Shown: one piece after another, positions 1 through 7,332 of the stretch
Layout: each line of letters starts with the position of its first letter
Position numbering within the stretch: the first letter of the stretch is position 1
Assembly (NCBI GenBank): GCA_964343195.1
Contig: CAYFIR010000124.1
Location: forward strand, 1-19,738
From: CAYVAP01 sp964343195
GTDB lineage: Bacteria > Bacteroidota > Bacteroidia > J057
Direction of reading: 5' to 3'
Length of the DNA stretch: 19,738 nucleotides
Notes under the pieces: generated by a model
Databases searched by the model: none
Told to the model about the DNA's origin: nothing
What the model saw: only the letters and a program-made list of their open reading frames with translations
Translations under genes and position numbers: made by a program

Positions 1-33
1 TGCCGGTTATCAAAGCCCCTTCAAAAAGAGCTA

Positions 34-130
34 TAAAGCAAGCCTGGGGCGGCGTAGGGGGGCATTCGGTGAACCGGGGCGGCCTGCGGGGCTGAATGGA
101 ATGCCCAGGTTTCTTTGCCTACTTTCTTTT
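34..130 (+). repeat. 97-nt structured intergenic repeat, copy 1 (family A)
   Basis: This GC-rich stretch recurs in the same orientation and with the same length at 19509-19605. The first 22 nt are identical between the copies, and 21 of the last 22 nt match. Inside is a stem formed by GGGCATTC (60-67) and GAATGCCC (99-106) around a 31-nt loop. The second copy has different arm bases that still pair, which points to selection on a folded RNA or DNA hairpin. The loop carries the shared motif GGGGCGGC-yTGyGGGGC. No coding potential is evident. Its function is unknown; a dispersed REP-like or mobile palindromic element is my inference. Confidence 0.75.
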
Positions 131-143
131 GAAAGAAAGTAGG
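118..143. repeat. 26-nt perfect palindrome
   Basis: CCTACTTTCTTT and AAAGAAAGTAGG form perfect 12-bp arms around a 2-nt centre. The palindrome sits where the end of repeat A meets the first copy of repeat B, so it arises from two T-rich/A-rich repeat ends placed head to head. It could fold as a hairpin in either transcript and might act as a terminator for a gene lying before the window, but no poly-T tail follows on the plus strand. Confidence 0.7.
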
Positions 144-234
144 TCCCGCTGAAAGCGAAACAGCACTTTCAGAGGAAGCATATTAGAAATCCATTTGTGG
201 AGCTATGAAAGAAAGGAGGTCCCGCTGAAGGCGA
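131..234 (+). repeat. Two direct copies of a 28-nt repeat (family B)
   Basis: The 28-nt units at 131-158 and 207-234 differ at only two positions. Both consist of GAAAGAAAG-kAGG followed by TCCCGCTGAArGCGA. Their starts are 76 bp apart. The same unit appears inverted at 19656-19684. With families A and C it forms a composite repeat patch, whose modules are arranged differently at the two ends of the window. No open reading frame or RNA gene is apparent. Confidence 0.7.
180..218 (+). repeat. 39-nt repeat module (family C)
   Basis: This 39-nt segment contains AAATCCATTTGTGGAGCTAT. It matches the reverse complement of 19594-19632 at 35 of 39 positions by manual comparison. It overlaps the start of the second B unit. 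The module is therefore inverted relative to repeat A at this end, but runs directly out of repeat A at the other end of the window. Confidence 0.65.
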
Positions 235-288
235 CACCACACTGGTAACCAGTCGCTTATGAGAAATAAAACCCGAAACTGACGTTAT

Positions 289-945
289 TTACTTGTTAAA
301 GATATACTGCTGAATAAATGGATTATGACTCCGTTCGGCTCCAATAGTGGTTTCGGGGCCATGTCCCGGATAAACGACCACATCATCCTTGAGAGGAAGC
401 AGTTTTTCCTCAATACTTTTCATCAGCGTAGCCATATCACCTCCGGGAAGATCCGTCCGACCTATGCTTCCCTGAAACAGTACATCTCCCGCAAAAAGCT
501 GATTACTGGCTTCATGGGAAAAAGCGATGTGTCCGGGGGAATGGCCCGGAACAAACAGTATTGACAGCTTTTCCCTGCCCAACTCGATTATGTCACCTTC
601 ATCTACATAGCGGTCCGGTTTGGGTGAGGGGTCCACTGACAGGCCCATCGTTTGCCCCCAGGTCGGTGCCAAAGCCAGTTCCTGCTCGACGATTTTATGC
701 GTTACAAATGGAACCTGATAAGTACGCTTGACATGTCCGTTGCCCAGCATATGGTCGATGTGGCCATGGGTGTTCAGCAATAGACGGACGTTGAGGTTAT
801 GATCGGCTATGTGATTGTCCAGTGCTCTCTGCTCAAAGCTCGAGTAGCAACCCGGATCAATAATGGCCGCCTCGCCATCTTCATCCGAAATGATATAGGT
901 ATTTTCCTGGTAAGCATTGAAGGTAAACTGGTGAACTCGGAGCAT
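289..945 (-). CDS. MBL-fold metallo-hydrolase (YcbL / glyoxalase II-like)
   Basis: A 218-aa cytoplasmic protein of the metallo-beta-lactamase fold. The binuclear metal site is complete: HGHIDH (H60, H62, D64, H65), PGHSPGH with H135, AGD with D154 and YPGHG with H195. The segment GDVLFQGSIGRTDLPGGD resembles YcbL-type glyoxalase II proteins, which hydrolyse glutathione thioesters such as S-lactoylglutathione. The real substrate in this organism is not evident. I chose the ATG at 945, giving MLRVHQFTFN and then ENTYII, the usual beginning in this family. An in-frame TTG at 966 would add seven residues without family support. The gene stands alone and is divergent from the OmpA-domain gene. A persulfide dioxygenase or another thioesterase role remains possible. 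Confidence 0.88.
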   Translation of the reverse strand: MLRVHQFTFNAYQENTYIISDEDGEAAIIDPGCYSSFEQRALDNHIADHNLNVRLLLNTHGHIDHMLGNGHVKRTYQVPFVTHKIVEQELALAPTWGQTMGLSVDPSPKPDRYVDEGDIIELGREKLSILFVPGHSPGHIAFSHEASNQLFAGDVLFQGSIGRTDLPGGDMATLMKSIEEKLLPLKDDVVVYPGHGPETTIGAERSHNPFIQQYIFNK

Positions 946-1141
946 GTAGCTAAAATTGGGTTGCAAATGAAGGGAAAAGGATCCTTCGAAATATTGTGAT
1001 AAATACGTAATTTACCCGCAGAATACGACTTAATTCCGGTTGGTTTCCTGTATCAGGCCAGACATACCCCAGCTGATAGCTCGATACAAAACCGTTGGAT
1101 CAACGACTGGACCGAAGTTGATACTTAGCTTTTGTAATTCC

Positions 1142-1879
1142 ATGCGAAGACTTATCATTTCTCTGCTTTCAGCCATTTTTCTCGTGATGGCGAGCTCTTT
1201 AGCCAAAGCTGAAGTTGCTCAGCCAGATAGCGGGATCACCGTCGTCATCACCGGTAAAGTTTCTGACCGCGTATCCAGAAGGGCGCTGGCTGCTGATATG
1301 ACCTACACCCAGTTGGGGGAAGTTGAATCGGCCCCGCAATCTGTGGTCATTGACCCGGCAACCGGTGAATACCGGGTAGAACTTCAGGCCGGATTTGAGT
1401 ACCGGATCACCGCTCGCGTGACTGGATTTTCTCCGATGGCCAAACGGGTCAACCTCACCGAGGCTACCCCCGAGATGAAACTGATTGTCAACTTTGAACT
1501 GGAGCGAGACCCCAGTATGCGCCGCGTTGAGCCGGCAGATCCTTTTGGGACACTGGTAACGGTCGTATATTTTGATGGCAACTCAGTGGGCCTGACTGAT
1601 GCTTCCAAAGCCGAACTGGATCGTCTGCTCAAAGTACTCCAGGCAAATCCTGATGTCCGGCTCTGGGTTCATGGCCATGCCGATGTGGATGCCTCTTACG
1701 AGGTCAATCACCGGCTTTCAGAACTTCGGGCCCAGGCCGTGAGGGCATACCTCATAGCACATGACATTGCCCCTTTCCGTCTTCCCAGTATCAGCTACTC
1801 CAATACCCGCATGATGACCTCCTTCAAAGAAGATCGTCATTTGAACGATCGGGTGGAGTTCCACCTTTCCAGTCAGTGA
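1142..1879 (+). CDS. OmpA-family peptidoglycan-binding outer-membrane/periplasmic protein
   Basis: A 245-aa exported protein. Residues 1-23 form a signal peptide (hydrophobic core, then SLAKA before E24). Residues about 32-122 form a small beta-rich domain resembling carboxypeptidase-regulatory/PEGA-type folds. Residues about 138-243 are an OmpA C-terminal domain (YFDGNS, GHADVDAS, LSELRAQAV, LNDRVEF). D181 and R196 lie 15 residues apart, the spacing of the Asp/Arg pair that binds diaminopimelate in OmpA/Pal proteins, so peptidoglycan binding is expected. No beta-barrel is present, so this is a periplasmic anchor rather than a porin. Translation should start at the ATG at 1142, because the 34 upstream in-frame residues would hide the signal peptide. 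The stop codon overlaps the waaA start, implying an operon with coupled translation. Confidence 0.88.
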   Translation: MRRLIISLLSAIFLVMASSLAKAEVAQPDSGITVVITGKVSDRVSRRALAADMTYTQLGEVESAPQSVVIDPATGEYRVELQAGFEYRITARVTGFSPMAKRVNLTEATPEMKLIVNFELERDPSMRRVEPADPFGTLVTVVYFDGNSVGLTDASKAELDRLLKVLQANPDVRLWVHGHADVDASYEVNHRLSELRAQAVRAYLIAHDIAPFRLPSISYSNTRMMTSFKEDRHLNDRVEFHLSSQ

Positions 1880-3141
1880 TGCTGCTTCGGCTGCTTTACA
1901 CATTCGGTGTCAGGGCATATGGCCTGGCGATCAGACTTGCTGCCGTTCTGAACCCCAAGGCAAAAACCTGGGTGAAAGGGCGACAAAACTGGCGAGGGGA
2001 CTGGCAAAAGATCCGCAGCAACCCCAATGAGCGTTGGGTGTGGTTTCACTGTGCATCACTCGGAGAGTTTGAACAGGGCCGAAATCTCATCGATGAAATC
2101 AAGTCCAGGCATCCGGAGTTAAAGGTTCTGATTACCTTTTTCTCCCCCTCAGGGTACACCATCCGCCAAAATTACCGATACGCAGATGCGGTTCTCTACC
2201 TTCCACTGGATACCCCTGCCGCTGCCATGTTCATGGTCAATGCCCTTAGACCGGAGCTGGTTTTCTGGATCAAATATGAGTTGTGGATCAATACGCTGAG
2301 AGAACTCCAGAAAAGGAACATTCCTGTGTTGCTGGTCTCAGCCCGTATGGATGCAAGTAGCAACTTCCTGAAAGGGCCATTGGCCCCTCTATACCGATCT
2401 GTCCTCCAGGGAATGGCCCATATTTTCACGCAGGACAAATCCACCAGGGAACTGCTTTCCGAAGTAGTAGACCGTAAGAAAGTTTCGGTCAGCTCAGATA
2501 CCAGGTTTGATCGGGTCAATTCCAACTACGAGGGCTGGGCGGCCCGTCCGGAGATCGAGGCATTTATTGGGGGTCGGCTGTGCATCATGGGAGGGAGCGT
2601 CTGGCCCAAAGGCGAGGCATTGCTCCACCAGGCTTTCAGCGAATTAAGAGCAGCCCACGATGTATGTATGATCCTTGCGCCTCACAACATTCATTCGGAT
2701 CAAATCGAGAAATGGCGCAGCCAGTATCCGGACATCACCCACCGTTATTCTGAAGGGGGGAGTCAGGCGGAGGGGAAGTCCATCCTTTGGATTGACAATA
2801 TCGGCATGCTGTCCCAGCTGTACCACTATGCCGATGTAGCCTACGTAGGGGGAGGCTGGGGTACAGGATTGCACAATATCCTCGAGCCAGCAGCATTTGG
2901 TTGTCCGATTCTCTTTGGGCCAAAACATCAGCAGTTTCCGGAGGCTGAGGACCTGATTCGGGCGGGAGGAGCCTGGGTTATTCAGGATGCCACTGAACTG
3001 ACGACTCAGCTCAAGCGCCTGATCAGTAGCGGGGCTGAGCGCGACAAAGTTCGCAGGATCAACCAGGGGTTTATTCAGGAGCGTACCGGTGCCACAGAGC
3101 TAATCCTGGACTGGTGCCAAATGAATGGCCTCTTTGGCTGA
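1879..3141 (+). CDS. waaA: 3-deoxy-D-manno-octulosonic acid (Kdo) transferase
   Basis: A 420-aa inner-membrane-associated GT30 glycosyltransferase that transfers Kdo from CMP-Kdo to the lipid A precursor, the first step of LPS core assembly. An N-terminal hydrophobic helix (residues about 3-24) would anchor it. The N-domain carries HCASLGEFEQ with the expected catalytic base E63, then LITFFSPSGY and LVFWIKYELW. The C-domain has GGSVWPKGE, LAPHNIHSDQ and the sugar-nucleotide binding signature GTGLHNILEPAAFGCPILFGP. Length matches the family (about 420 aa). The start is the ATG at 1879, whose A is the last base of the preceding TGA; a GTG one codon earlier is also possible. Whether it adds one or two Kdo residues cannot be read from sequence alone. 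Confidence 0.96.
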   Translation: MLLRLLYTFGVRAYGLAIRLAAVLNPKAKTWVKGRQNWRGDWQKIRSNPNERWVWFHCASLGEFEQGRNLIDEIKSRHPELKVLITFFSPSGYTIRQNYRYADAVLYLPLDTPAAAMFMVNALRPELVFWIKYELWINTLRELQKRNIPVLLVSARMDASSNFLKGPLAPLYRSVLQGMAHIFTQDKSTRELLSEVVDRKKVSVSSDTRFDRVNSNYEGWAARPEIEAFIGGRLCIMGGSVWPKGEALLHQAFSELRAAHDVCMILAPHNIHSDQIEKWRSQYPDITHRYSEGGSQAEGKSILWIDNIGMLSQLYHYADVAYVGGGWGTGLHNILEPAAFGCPILFGPKHQQFPEAEDLIRAGGAWVIQDATELTTQLKRLISSGAERDKVRRINQGFIQERTGATELILDWCQMNGLFG

Positions 3142-3206
3142 ACGATCTACCTCCTCGCTACGTTAATGGATTTGAAACCCCCTCATTTTTAGCTATTTTT
3201 CAGTCT

Positions 3207-3590
3207 ATGAAGAAACTACTGTTATTAGGCTTTCTCTGCTTTGCTTCTGCTGGGCTTATGGCACAGTCACTGGGTTCATCCAGCTACCTGTACAGCCCGA
3301 GGCTATACATTCAGAAGCAGGAACAAAAGGAAGGCTTTCTCCGAATCTGGTACACAGTAAACTACCCCGGCTTTGTAGAGCTTCATCTGATAAAGAGTGA
3401 GTGGGATAGCGAACGTAGTGAACTGAATGACCGCACCCTGTTGATTCGTGGAAAGGTAACCGATCAGTTGGAGGAAGGAGCAGAGGAATATCTGGATTAT
3501 ATCAGTTTTCCACTAGGCCCTTTGGAAGAAGGAGAGAGTTACCGCTTTGAACTCAAATACAAGGGAAAGACCTATAGTGGGAGAATTTAG
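3207..3590 (+). CDS. Small secreted protein of unknown function
   Basis: A 127-aa protein that I do not recognise. Residues 1-20 are a clear signal peptide (MKKLLLLGFLCFASAGLMAQ). The mature part of about 107 residues is rich in alternating hydrophobic/charged strands (GFLRIWYTV, GFVELHLIK, SYRFELKYKGK), as expected for a single beta-sandwich (Ig/Fn3-like) domain. There is no Cys and no lipobox. The ATG at 3207 was chosen because it begins the signal peptide; the 31 in-frame residues before it overlap waaA. It follows waaA by 65 bp on the same strand and is probably co-transcribed, suggesting an envelope role, but that is context only. Confidence 0.75.
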   Translation: MKKLLLLGFLCFASAGLMAQSLGSSSYLYSPRLYIQKQEQKEGFLRIWYTVNYPGFVELHLIKSEWDSERSELNDRTLLIRGKVTDQLEEGAEEYLDYISFPLGPLEEGESYRFELKYKGKTYSGRI

Positions 3591-3631
3591 GCTGTCGGAA
3601 ATTCCCTTTGCAGCTTAATTTGATAGCCCGA

Positions 3632-3664
3632 TTTGGTGCTAACTATCGGTCGTTAGTATATTTG
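3632..3664 (+). promoter_or_regulatory. Bacteroidota-type promoter of ilvE
   Basis: A TTTG (-33 element) at 3632-3635 is followed after 21 nt by TATATTTG at 3657-3664, an exact match to the -7 consensus TAnnTTTG of Bacteroidota sigma-A. The predicted transcript would start near 3670 and leave a leader of about 40 nt before the ilvE ATG. This is the best promoter match in the window. Confidence 0.65.
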
Positions 3665-3710
3665 CAAACCAATTTATTCGCAGTCAGCGACTAAGCATAT
3701 TTTTTCGCCC

Positions 3711-4778
3711 ATGGAAGTTATCAGTAATAATATTAACATCACCAGGACCGAACAATCTCGTGTGAGCGAGGTGGATATGAACAATATTCCGTTTGGTCGG
3801 GTGTTTAGCGACCACATGCTGGTGGCGCGTTATAAAGATGGATCCTGGCAGGCTCCTGAAATCGTGCCTTATGGCCCTCTACCCATGGCCCCAAGTAGTT
3901 CTGTGCTGAACTATGGACAGGCGATCTTTGAGGGAATGAAGGCTACCCGGGGAGTTGATGGTTCAGTACAATTATTTCGGCCAGACCAGAATCAACGTCG
4001 CTTCAACCAGTCTGCGGAACGAATCTGCATGCCAGCCGTTCCGGAGGAAATATTTATGGGCGGCCTGAAGGCCCTAATCAACCTGGATAGGGACTGGGTG
4101 CCTCAGCCAGAGCAGGGCTCTCTCTACATCCGCCCGGTGATGTTCGCGACGGACGAGTTTATCGGAGTCAAAGCCTCAGAGGAATATATCTTCAGCATTT
4201 TTACCTGTCCCGTAGGGCCCTATTATTCCAAGCCTGTAAACCTGCTGGCCAGCAAGGATCATGTCCGTGCTGCGATTGGGGGCACCGGCGCCGCCAAGTT
4301 CGCTGGAAACTACGCTGCAGCCCTTTTGCCAGACCGGCTTGCCAAAGCCAAAGGCTATGACAATGTCATGTGGCTTGATGCTCGGGAAGGTCGTTACGTA
4401 GAGGAATGTGGCACCATGAACATCTTCTTCGTAATTGATGGGACGGTGGTTACGCCCTCGTTATCAGGCACCATCCTGCCGGGTATCACCCGTGCAAGTG
4501 TCCTCAAACTGCTTCGTGACAAAGGATATCAGGTGGAGACCCGTCAGGTATCTATCTACGAAATTCAGGGAGCATATAGAGAGGGACGTTTACAGGAAGT
4601 ATTCGGAGTAGGGACGGCTGCGACCATCAGCCCGGTAGCCAAAATCGGTTTTGCCGGAGAGGACTTCATGATGCCACCTGTTGAGGAGTTCACTATTGGG
4701 AACTGGCTGAAAGATACCCTTCAGGCCATCAAAACTGGAGAAAGCAAAGATGACTATGGCTGGACAGTGAAGGTCTGA
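3711..4778 (+). CDS. ilvE: Branched-chain amino-acid aminotransferase
   Basis: A 355-aa PLP-dependent class IV (fold-type IV) aminotransferase. It interconverts Leu, Ile and Val with their 2-oxo acids using 2-oxoglutarate/glutamate, the last step of branched-chain amino-acid synthesis and the first of their breakdown. Family motifs are in order: LNYGQAIFEGMKA (about 66-78), YIRPVMFATDEFIGV, GGTGAAKFAGNYAA with the Schiff-base lysine K196, YVEECGTMNIFF (230-240) and a C-terminal FGVGTAATISPV. Length and arrangement match the larger IlvE group that includes the eukaryotic BCAT enzymes. The start at 3711 fits the promoter, and an intrinsic terminator follows, so it is a single-gene unit. A second possible start is M23, which would shorten a poorly conserved N-terminus. 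Confidence 0.95.
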   Translation: MEVISNNINITRTEQSRVSEVDMNNIPFGRVFSDHMLVARYKDGSWQAPEIVPYGPLPMAPSSSVLNYGQAIFEGMKATRGVDGSVQLFRPDQNQRRFNQSAERICMPAVPEEIFMGGLKALINLDRDWVPQPEQGSLYIRPVMFATDEFIGVKASEEYIFSIFTCPVGPYYSKPVNLLASKDHVRAAIGGTGAAKFAGNYAAALLPDRLAKAKGYDNVMWLDAREGRYVEECGTMNIFFVIDGTVVTPSLSGTILPGITRASVLKLLRDKGYQVETRQVSIYEIQGAYREGRLQEVFGVGTAATISPVAKIGFAGEDFMMPPVEEFTIGNWLKDTLQAIKTGESKDDYGWTVKV

Positions 4779-4805
4779 CCATAGCCCATACGCCCAATAA
4801 TGCAT

Positions 4806-4847
4806 AAGCCGGATCCTGAGATTAACTCAGGGATCCGGCTTTTTTTT
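4806..4847 (+). terminator. Intrinsic terminator after ilvE
   Basis: The arms AGCCGGATCCTGAG and CTCAGGGATCCGGCT pair over 14 bp with one bulged G around an ATTAA-type loop. The stem is followed directly by eight T residues on the plus strand. It begins 28 nt after the ilvE stop and lies between ilvE and the convergent lipoprotein gene. On the minus strand the run after the stem is only TTATGCATTATT, so it acts mainly on ilvE transcripts. Confidence 0.9.
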
Positions 4848-4946
4848 GAAAAAGGCACTAGCGGAAAGAACGAAGGACTGTAGGGCGCCAGAGTAGCGAT
4901 CAAGCCCTTTGCCTAACCACACGCAGGTTTGCGCTTATACGTTGGG

Positions 4947-5630
4947 TCACTGATCGAATTTTATCGCCATTTCTCTCGATTTTTTTCTCAACTTTTCCAG
5001 GGCCGCCTCTTCACTGGCATCTGGTAGCCCTACCAGTTCGAATGTTTCCTTGTTGCCGCCATAAATGAGAATAGCTCCCCAGGCGGGAGTCCAGTAGGTG
5101 AGACGAGATAAATCGGGGCTATCATAATATTCATAGCTGGCCAGTTCATAGACAGTATGCCCCTCAGCTTCGAATGCGACCTTCCTGAGTTGTGCTCCAC
5201 GGCGGGCCAGATCCGTATAAAAAGCAGTGTCTGCATTGGCCCGGAAGCGATAGTCCAATACGGCAGCCCGGGAACTGGTATCCTGGAGGTCCAGGGTATA
5301 TTCCAGCACTGCATAGTCCTTTTGCCCATTTTCATACTCAAACACATCATAGACCTCCAGGCAGTGGAAGCGATTCTGGCTAATCTGTTCAATCAGCGTC
5401 CATTGAGAGACAGATCCAGCCTCCGGTTGGCCATCCGTGAGTACCTGGTACTCAAACTCCGGTACCTCCAGTTCGGTCAGGTCTATGGCAGTCCGCATCG
5501 GGAGGACCTTGGCGTCCACTTCTCCGCGTAGGGATTTGGGTAAATGCTGCTCGGATTCCTGGCATCCTGTAAAGCCAACGAGCACGAGGGAGGTAAGGAC
5601 AATTATCCTGAAAATGGTTGGTAGTCGCAT
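4947..5630 (-). CDS. Predicted lipoprotein of unknown function
   Basis: A 227-aa protein with a type II signal peptide: MRLPTIFRII, a hydrophobic core, then GFTGC with the lipid-modified cysteine at C23. The mature part has no motif I can name. It alternates strands and charged turns (EVPEFEYQVLTDG, DYAVLEYTLDL, YELASYEYYD, YWTPAWGAILIYGG) and is probably a beta-rich periplasm- or surface-facing domain. It ends in a basic helix (AALEKLRKKSREMAIKFDQ). The ATG at 5630 gives a normal lipoprotein signal. A -7 box lies only four bases before it. Convergent with ilvE and divergent from the GH3 gene, it appears to be transcribed alone. Confidence 0.8.
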   Translation of the reverse strand: MRLPTIFRIIVLTSLVLVGFTGCQESEQHLPKSLRGEVDAKVLPMRTAIDLTELEVPEFEYQVLTDGQPEAGSVSQWTLIEQISQNRFHCLEVYDVFEYENGQKDYAVLEYTLDLQDTSSRAAVLDYRFRANADTAFYTDLARRGAQLRKVAFEAEGHTVYELASYEYYDSPDLSRLTYWTPAWGAILIYGGNKETFELVGLPDASEEAALEKLRKKSREMAIKFDQ

Positions 5631-5634
5631 GATT

Positions 5635-5642
5635 CAAAGTTA
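5635..5642 (-). promoter_or_regulatory. -7 box of the lipoprotein gene, possibly leaderless
   Basis: Read on the minus strand this is TAACTTTG, an exact TAnnTTTG match, ending four bases before the ATG at 5630. If used, transcription would begin at or next to the start codon. I see no TTG at the usual -33 distance, so the call is weak. Confidence 0.35.
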
Positions 5643-5750
5643 AGGGATTATCATCCTTTGAAAAGGTTATATGCGAGGGATGTTAAACAGGAATAGGGAA
5701 AATGTGGTTTTTATCCTGATTCCTAAACTAAAACCACCACCATCTCAACT

Positions 5751-7277
5751 ATGCATTTGTTAGGCAACATCCTGAAGCAGGCGGTCAATCTGGCTGGCAC
5801 CCTGCGGGAAGACTCTGATATTTCTCCGGTTGAATCTCAAACCCATACCCTGCGGGAACTGATCGCAAAGGCCGCAGGGACCAAATTCGGGCGGGACCAC
5901 CACTTTGCAGAACTCCTGAAAAAGGAAGACCCACGCAGTGAATTTCAAAAGCGCATCTCTCCCTACGATTATCATCGCATGGCCAGGGATTACTGGGAAG
6001 AACTATACGAAGGGGGAAGCAACGTTACCTGGCCGGGAAAACCTGATTTTTTTGCCCTAAGTTCCGGAACCACCGGAAACAAACCCAAACGCCTGCCCGT
6101 CACGGAAGATCTGCTCGATTCCATTCGCGAAGCGGGTACCCGGCAACTGCTCAGCCTGAAGAACTTTGACGTGCCGCCTGAGGTATTTGAAAGGCAGGTA
6201 CTGATGCTTGGAAGTAGTACCGACCTGAAGGAATATCAGGAACAATTGGAAGGAGAAATCAGTGGCATCAGCGCGAGTCAGTTACCCGGCTGGTTCGATA
6301 GCTTTTACAAGCCTGGGAGAGACGTCGCAGCCATTGATAACTGGGACCAGCGTCTTGAGGAAATCGTAGAGCGTGCCCCTGACTGGGACATTGGGGCCCT
6401 GAGTGGCATCCCATCCTGGATACAATTGATGCTGGAGCGAATCATTGAAAAACATGACCTGGATACGATCCATGACCTTTGGCCTGACCTGAGCATTTAT
6501 ACTACGGGCGGAGTTGCATTCGAACCCTACCGTGCAGGCTTTGAAAAGCTGCTGGCCAAACCCCTGACCTACATGGATACCTACCTCGCCTCCGAAGGCT
6601 TCTTTGGCTATAACGCACGGCCAGAAACCGATGCCATGAAACTGGTACTGGACAACGGGGTGTATTATGAATTTCTGCCATTCGGGCCCGAGTATTTCGG
6701 CAGCGATGGCCTCCCAAAAGACCATGTTCCTTCCATTCCCATTGACGAATTGGAGGAGGGCAAAGACTACGCCTTGCTCATCAGTACCTGCGCTGGAGCC
6801 TGGCGATACCTGATCGGTGACACCATTGCCTTTTCCAGTTTGGAACACCTGGAATTTCATATTACCGGGCGTACACAGGGCTTCCTGAATGTGGTGGGTT
6901 CGCAACTCTCCGAACAAAAGCTAAATGCAGCCATTCAGCATTTGGAGGAAGAATCCGGAGTTTCCGTCAGGGAATACACCGTTGGAGCCGTGAAAGTGGG
7001 TGACGACTGGCAGCACCGCTGGTACCTGGGGCTGGAGGGCGACCTGGATGATGAAAAGGCCGCCAGGCTGCTGGATGAACACCTGCGGACCCATAATAAA
7101 AACTACAACGTGGCCCGTGACAAAGCCCTGCATGGGGTGCAGGCTCGTCTTATCAGCCCGGATACTTTCTACGAATACCAGGAGGAAAAAAAGAAAAAGG
7201 GAGGGCAGGTCAAGATGCCCCGGGTTCTGCTTGGTGAAAAATGGGATGATTGGGTAGCCTTTGTGGAAAAAGGGTAG
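5751..7277 (+). CDS. GH3 family (auxin-responsive GH3-like) acyl-adenylase-fold protein
   Basis: A 508-aa protein matching the GH3 family, ANL-type adenylating enzymes best known in plants for joining jasmonate or auxin to amino acids. The ATP-binding signature SSGTTGNKPKRLPVT lies at 104-118. TYLASEGFFGYN at 277-288 matches the second ATP-site motif, and YLIGDTIAF at 353-361 contains the conserved Asp (D357). A C-terminal mobile domain follows from about 375 (GRTQGFLNVVGSQLSE). There is no signal peptide, so it should be cytoplasmic. Bacterial members are frequent in Bacteroidota but their substrates are generally unknown, so acyl acid-amino acid conjugation is a family-based guess. The start at 5751 gives a normal N-terminus. 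It is transcribed alone and is convergent with the putative metalloprotease gene. Confidence 0.88.
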   Translation: MHLLGNILKQAVNLAGTLREDSDISPVESQTHTLRELIAKAAGTKFGRDHHFAELLKKEDPRSEFQKRISPYDYHRMARDYWEELYEGGSNVTWPGKPDFFALSSGTTGNKPKRLPVTEDLLDSIREAGTRQLLSLKNFDVPPEVFERQVLMLGSSTDLKEYQEQLEGEISGISASQLPGWFDSFYKPGRDVAAIDNWDQRLEEIVERAPDWDIGALSGIPSWIQLMLERIIEKHDLDTIHDLWPDLSIYTTGGVAFEPYRAGFEKLLAKPLTYMDTYLASEGFFGYNARPETDAMKLVLDNGVYYEFLPFGPEYFGSDGLPKDHVPSIPIDELEEGKDYALLISTCAGAWRYLIGDTIAFSSLEHLEFHITGRTQGFLNVVGSQLSEQKLNAAIQHLEEESGVSVREYTVGAVKVGDDWQHRWYLGLEGDLDDEKAARLLDEHLRTHNKNYNVARDKALHGVQARLISPDTFYEYQEEKKKKGGQVKMPRVLLGEKWDDWVAFVEKG

Positions 7278-7332
7278 GTGCCGGGAATTCTCTCAGAAAG
7301 TAATGATTTTCTTATGTGATCCCCCTTCAATT

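Noticed and set aside
131..234. Possible CRISPR array formed by the 28-nt repeats
   Set aside because: There are only two direct copies, the spacing between them contains another repeat module, and no cas genes are present.
6282..6917. 211-aa open frame antisense to the GH3 gene
   Set aside because: It lies wholly inside a well-supported gene, with no recognisable motif or promoter.
7305..7332. Terminator between the convergent GH3 and metalloprotease genes
   Set aside because: Only a weak AGAAA/TTTCT pairing is visible in the gap and there is no GC-rich stem with a T-run.
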